Positions 60,582-64,000 of a stretch of DNA of 64,000 nucleotides are shown here, piece by piece. The translations under genes and the position numbers were made by a program. The notes under the pieces were generated by a model. The model was not told where the DNA came from, ran no database searches, and worked only from the letters and a program-made list of their open reading frames with translations. Position 1 is the stretch's first letter; every line of letters begins with the position of its first letter. Origin of the DNA: Clostridiaceae bacterium (lineage in GTDB: Bacteria > Bacillota > Clostridia > Peptostreptococcales > Natronincolaceae); the NCBI GenBank assembly GCA_018432235.1, contig JAHDLO010000026.1, forward strand, positions 186,001 to 250,000, in the 5' to 3' direction.

Positions 60582-60818
60582 GCGGCATTTTATCCTATTA
60601 GGTGTTAAAAATGATTCTTTAGGTTAAAATAAAGAATATAATAGTCTACTGAGAATTTACGGTTGACTAAAAAACCAAATGTTTTCTGTTTGTAATAAAA
60701 ATACTTTTTCATCTATTTTACATATATGGTAAAATAGATATGGCGAAGAAGGTACGGTTATGGAAATACAATTGTTTAAATAAATGGGCGGATTATATAA
60801 AAAAAGGAGTGATAAATA

Positions 60819-62483
60819 TTGGGGAGAAAACCAGCAAAGCTGCGAATAATACCGCTTGGTGGTATTAATGAAATTGGAAAAAACATGACGGCTATCGAAT
60901 ATAAGGATGAAATAGTTATCATAGACTGCGGATTGAGCTTTCCCGAGGATGAAATGCTGGGTATAGACATTGTTATACCAGACATATCATATATACTTAA
61001 GAATAAGGATAAGATACATGGCATTCTGTTAACCCACGGCCATGAGGATCATATAGGTGCATTGCCCTATGTTTTGAAGAAGATTAATGTGCCGGTATTT
61101 GGCAGTAGATTAACTCTGGGTCTGGTGGATATAAAGCTGAAGGAGCATAAGCTTTCAAATCTTCACCTGCAAAGGATTAATCCAGGAGAAGCTATAAAGC
61201 TGGGGGCTTTTAACATTGAGTTTATACGAACCAGCCACAGTATACCGGATTCCTGTGCAATTGCAATTCATACGCCTATGGGTACTGTATTCCATACGGG
61301 TGATTTTAAAATCGATTATACACCTATTGATAACAATGTCATTGACCTGCATAAAATTGCAGAGCTAGGTCAAAAGGGTGTACTGGTTATGATGGCCGAC
61401 AGCACCAATGCTGAGAGACCGGGGGCAACTATGTCTGAAAGAAGCGTAGGGGTTACCTTTGAAAACATCTTTAGGAATACTAAAAAACGTATCATCGTTG
61501 CAACCTTTGCTTCAAACGTCCACAGAGTACAACAGGTTATGGAAGCCGCCTATAAATATAACCGAAAAGTTGTGGTATCTGGAAGAAGCATGGTAAATGT
61601 AGTAAATGTAGCAGTAGACTTAGGAATTTTAACCGTACCGGAAGAGCTGCTAATCGATATTGACGACATGGATCAATATGAGGATCATGAAATAGTAATT
61701 ATTACAACAGGAAGCCAGGGAGAGCCTATGGCAGCCCTTTCAAGAATGGCCAGCTCAGAGCATAAAAAGGTTGAGATTAGGAACGGAGATTTAATTGTCT
61801 TTTCTTCAACACCAATACCCGGCAATGAAAAGCTGGTAAGTAAGGTGATCAACCAACTTTTTGAAAAGGGTGCAGAGGTTATCTACGAAAGCCTTGCGGA
61901 TGTCCATGTTTCAGGACATGCATGCCAGGAGGAGCTGAAGCTGATGCATCGACTGGTAAAGCCAAAGTACTTTATACCTGTTCATGGTGAGCACAGGCAT
62001 CTAAGAAAGCATGCAAAGCTGGCTGAAGATTTGGGTATGCAAAGAGATAATATCTTCATACCTCAAAACGGAACTATTATTGAGTTTACCAAGGATTATG
62101 CCAAGGTAAATGGCACAGTGCCGGCCGGCAGGGTATTAGTTGATGGCTTAGGTGTAGGAGACGTTGGCAATATCGTATTAAGAGACCGTAAGCATCTGGC
62201 TGAGGACGGCTTGATGGTGGTGGTTGTCACCATCTCAAGAGAGGATAGAAAAATAGTAGCAGGTCCCGATATTATCTCCAGAGGCTTTGTATACGTAAGA
62301 GAGTCAGAGGATTTAATGGATGAGGCTAAGGAAGTTGTTAGCAAGGCCTTGGATAACTGCCAAAATCAAAATGTCAAGGAATGGTCCGTATTAAAAAGCA
62401 GCATCAAGGATGGCCTAAAGGACTTCCTGTACGAGAAGACAAAGAGAAGACCAATGATACTTCCAGTAATCATGGAGGTATAA
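60819..62483 (+). CDS. rnjA: Ribonuclease J
   Basis: A 554-residue metallo-beta-lactamase/beta-CASP ribonuclease with 5'-exo- and endonuclease activity in mRNA decay. The zinc motif LLTHGHEDHIGALP puts H73, H75, D77 and H78 in place. RTSHSIPDSCAI, VFHTGDFKIDYTP and IPVHGEHRHLRKHAKLAE supply the rest. The C-terminal domain is present. The start is TTG after AAAGGAGTGAT at 60804-60813. The length matches RNase J1. A terminator follows directly. Confidence 0.97.
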   Translation: MGRKPAKLRIIPLGGINEIGKNMTAIEYKDEIVIIDCGLSFPEDEMLGIDIVIPDISYILKNKDKIHGILLTHGHEDHIGALPYVLKKINVPVFGSRLTLGLVDIKLKEHKLSNLHLQRINPGEAIKLGAFNIEFIRTSHSIPDSCAIAIHTPMGTVFHTGDFKIDYTPIDNNVIDLHKIAELGQKGVLVMMADSTNAERPGATMSERSVGVTFENIFRNTKKRIIVATFASNVHRVQQVMEAAYKYNRKVVVSGRSMVNVVNVAVDLGILTVPEELLIDIDDMDQYEDHEIVIITTGSQGEPMAALSRMASSEHKKVEIRNGDLIVFSSTPIPGNEKLVSKVINQLFEKGAEVIYESLADVHVSGHACQEELKLMHRLVKPKYFIPVHGEHRHLRKHAKLAEDLGMQRDNIFIPQNGTIIEFTKDYAKVNGTVPAGRVLVDGLGVGDVGNIVLRDRKHLAEDGLMVVVVTISREDRKIVAGPDIISRGFVYVRESEDLMDEAKEVVSKALDNCQNQNVKEWSVLKSSIKDGLKDFLYEKTKRRPMILPVIMEV

Positions 62484-62488
62484 TAAAG

Positions 62489-62516
62489 AGGCTCCCAGCG
62501 ATGGGAGCCTTGTTTT
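62489..62516 (+). terminator. Terminator after rnjA
   Basis: AGGCTCCCA pairs with TGGGAGCCT over a four-base loop and is followed by TGTTTT. Confidence 0.88.
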
Positions 62517-62650
62517 GCAAACAAACCTTAAGTTTTTTAAAACTACCTCAATCCACTCTGAAGAAAGGGTAGGAATGAGCTTAAGCTCTTTGTTTTAATT
62601 AGCTAATGACTTGCTTAAGTTTCGAAATATTTGAGTCTGTAGGTTGTATG

Positions 62651-63607
62651 TCATTCAAAGTTTATGGTCATACGGATTCCCTGGGCAGATTTTGTTTCTA
62701 CAATAGTCCAGCCTTCATCAAGCAACTCAATATTGTAGGCAATATTTCTTCCGTCAGATTTTTGGGTTAAGATTATGCCTTCTTTATCATTGTCATTCTT
62801 CAAGAAAATAGTAGGTTTGAAATCTCCAACCTCTTTAGGTAGTTCAAAATACAGGATGACCAGTGACGGACCATAGCTGGATAAATTAGTTTTAACCTCT
62901 GTATAATCTTCCAATGAAATATCTAAGGAAGAGGCGATATGCTGAAGTAAATTCTCTTGAAATTGATCCATTGCCTTATTAATACCTTCAACGCTAAAAT
63001 TTTTGCTTGACACTTTATTATTTTCATCGGCTTCAATGTCGACGACATAGTGATATTCTACAGCTGCATAGTCATCCAAAACAACATCATTGAGCTCCGG
63101 TAGGAGGTCAGATTGGAATTTCATCATAGTACCTGCAGCACGTTCCTCCGATTGAATCACCCAGCCCTCTGAGGTATGCTCCAGATAATAAGCGATATTT
63201 GTTCCATCATGCTTCTGTATAAGGATGATGCCCTTGCCATGATCATTGAGATAAACTGAAGGTTTATGATCACCAGTTTCCTTCGGAATATTAAAATATA
63301 TATTCAGCAAATCAAATTTCCCTTCAAAACCAATGGAATCAAAGAGGTCAATTTTATTGTAATCACTTAAGGAGATATTTAAGGATTCGGCCATGTGATT
63401 ATTAAGTACATCGAAAAAGGAATTAAGCTCTTCCAATAGATTTTTTTCTATATCCACTACATTTAAAGGGGGGCTTTCTGTAGATTCGGAATTGTAGTAC
63501 GTATCTGATGGTGCTTGCTGATAAATTGCATTAACATAAATAGATGAAAGAACTAAGATGGCTATTATTAAAATACATGCTGTCATTAAAGGTTTTCTTT
63601 TTATCAT
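62651..63607 (-). CDS. Membrane-anchored protein with two related domains
   Basis: A 318-residue unknown protein. A signal anchor (about residues 5-27, LMTACILIIAILVLSSIYV) leads to two homologous parts of about 110-120 residues. The first has LNISLSDYNKIDLFDS, KPSVYLNDHGKGIIL and GTNIAYYLEHTSEGWVIQ. The second has LDISLEDYTEV, KPTIFLKNDNDKEGIIL and GRNIAYNIELLDEGWTIV. The duplication and outside location suggest a binding protein. Two start candidates precede it. GAAAGGATGATC points to the ATG at 63607. There is no obvious operon partner. Confidence 0.72.
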   Translation of the reverse strand: MIKRKPLMTACILIIAILVLSSIYVNAIYQQAPSDTYYNSESTESPPLNVVDIEKNLLEELNSFFDVLNNHMAESLNISLSDYNKIDLFDSIGFEGKFDLLNIYFNIPKETGDHKPSVYLNDHGKGIILIQKHDGTNIAYYLEHTSEGWVIQSEERAAGTMMKFQSDLLPELNDVVLDDYAAVEYHYVVDIEADENNKVSSKNFSVEGINKAMDQFQENLLQHIASSLDISLEDYTEVKTNLSSYGPSLVILYFELPKEVGDFKPTIFLKNDNDKEGIILTQKSDGRNIAYNIELLDEGWTIVETKSAQGIRMTINFE

Positions 63608-63901
63608 TTTGATCATCCTTTCGTTCATTATTATTGGATAAAATGAGTTAAAACCGTCATGATGGCTGTAATTACTCTAGGCAATTTACTAGATTATCGT
63701 ATCATAGTATGTTTGATTGTTTTGTCGAAATTTGCCATTTTTATATTACTATTAAATTACAATTGTGTACACTTAATAAGATGCACTAATCAAAAGTATC
63801 CATCTCCATCGTGTCCTAGCTCAAGTAAATCATATGGCTCCCTCACCCTTTAAAGTCCCCTGGTAATGTAGTATAATATTTCCTACGGGGAGGAGATTTA
63901 C

Positions 63902-64000
63902 ATGAATATATTGCTATATTTAATAATAATAATTATTGGAGCAATTATTGGCTACAGGGATTTAATAAAGCCTGGCTTAAAGAAGCATTTGGGGAAGCTG
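63902..64000 (+). CDS. Start of a membrane protein, possibly LysO type (partial)
   Basis: The last 99 bases open a frame with GGGGAGGAG before the ATG. The first 33 residues read MNILLYLIIIIIGAIIGYRDLIK, followed by GLKKHLGKL, and run off the window. The short first helix followed by GYRDL resembles the start of lysine exporter (LysO/DUF340) proteins. With so little sequence this remains a weak identification. Confidence 0.45.
   Translation, partial: MNILLYLIIIIIGAIIGYRDLIKPGLKKHLGKL

Noticed and set aside
1..64000. CRISPR arrays, prophage genes, rRNA or tRNA genes
   Set aside because: No regularly spaced repeat-spacer pattern, phage structural or integrase gene, or RNA gene other than 6S RNA was recognised by eye. 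Short or diverged RNAs could still have been missed.

Overview
The window looks like chromosomal DNA of a low-GC, endospore-forming, amino-acid-fermenting member of the Clostridia, in the broad Alkaliphilus / Acetoanaerobium sticklandii neighbourhood. The grounds are AT-rich intergenic DNA, strong AGGAGG-type ribosome sites with frequent GTG and TTG starts, a complete anaerobic ornithine-degradation operon, a T-box in front of alaS, a Firmicute 6S RNA, and protein families typical of this group. The genus is inference. No rRNA, tRNA, CRISPR array, prophage or intact transposase gene was seen.

The backbone is a housekeeping series in nearly the order I recall from Bacillus subtilis: aspS - 6S RNA - tcdA (yrvM) - rarA (yrvN) - Rrf2 regulator (cymR position) - cysteine desulfurase - PRC-barrel protein (yrrD) - DUF3918 peptide (yrzQ) - AI-2E transporter (yrrI) - alaS - ireB (yrzL) - ruvX (yrrK) - DUF1292 (yrzB). 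Accessory blocks are inserted into this order.

Block 1 (about 2.7-9.0 kb) holds an RseC-like protein, a TraX-like membrane protein, a two-subunit threonine/serine exporter, glyA, a DUF3810 protein, a PPC-domain protein and a 284-bp MITE-like element. Block 2 (9.1-20.6 kb) holds two paired unknown proteins, a sigma-54 activator, and the operon ord-ortA-ortB-oraS-oraE-MutL-like-orr. A well-formed -24/-12 promoter lies in front of ord, with two 14-bp dyads 21 bp apart about 180 bp further upstream. Together these convert ornithine to D-ornithine, 2,4-diaminopentanoate, 2-amino-4-oxopentanoate and finally acetyl-CoA plus alanine.

Block 3 (20.9-34.9 kb) mixes envelope and probable spore-surface genes: beta-propeller-like proteins (once as separate propeller and coiled-coil genes, once fused), three related proteins sharing a DKVY-S motif, a CAP-domain protein and an LCP protein. 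L-threonine aldolase and rarA are embedded here. Block 4 (35.0-46.5 kb) is a glycan locus: GT-B glycosyltransferases, the four-gene dTDP-rhamnose pathway, a CgeB-like protein, two GT-D proteins and two GT2 enzymes, one with a TPR-like tail. Its position beside the candidate spore-surface proteins suggests decoration of a spore or cell-surface layer, which is inference.

Block 5 (46.7-62.5 kb) is mostly housekeeping: Fe-S cluster assembly (Rrf2 regulator, IscS, IscU), alaS with its T-box, ireB, a phosphatase-fold membrane protein, an aldo/keto reductase-ferredoxin, ruvX, DUF1292, sfsA, fur and RNase J. A textbook Fur box sits over the promoter of the DUF2325 gene at the other end of the window. 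The window ends with a duplicated-domain lipoprotein-like or anchored protein and the first codons of a membrane protein.

The least explained signals are a pair of similar 130-nt noncoding segments flanking alaS, the split versus fused propeller/coiled-coil genes with the DKVY-S protein family beside them, and the DUF6323/DUF6179-like pair upstream of the sigma-54 activator.
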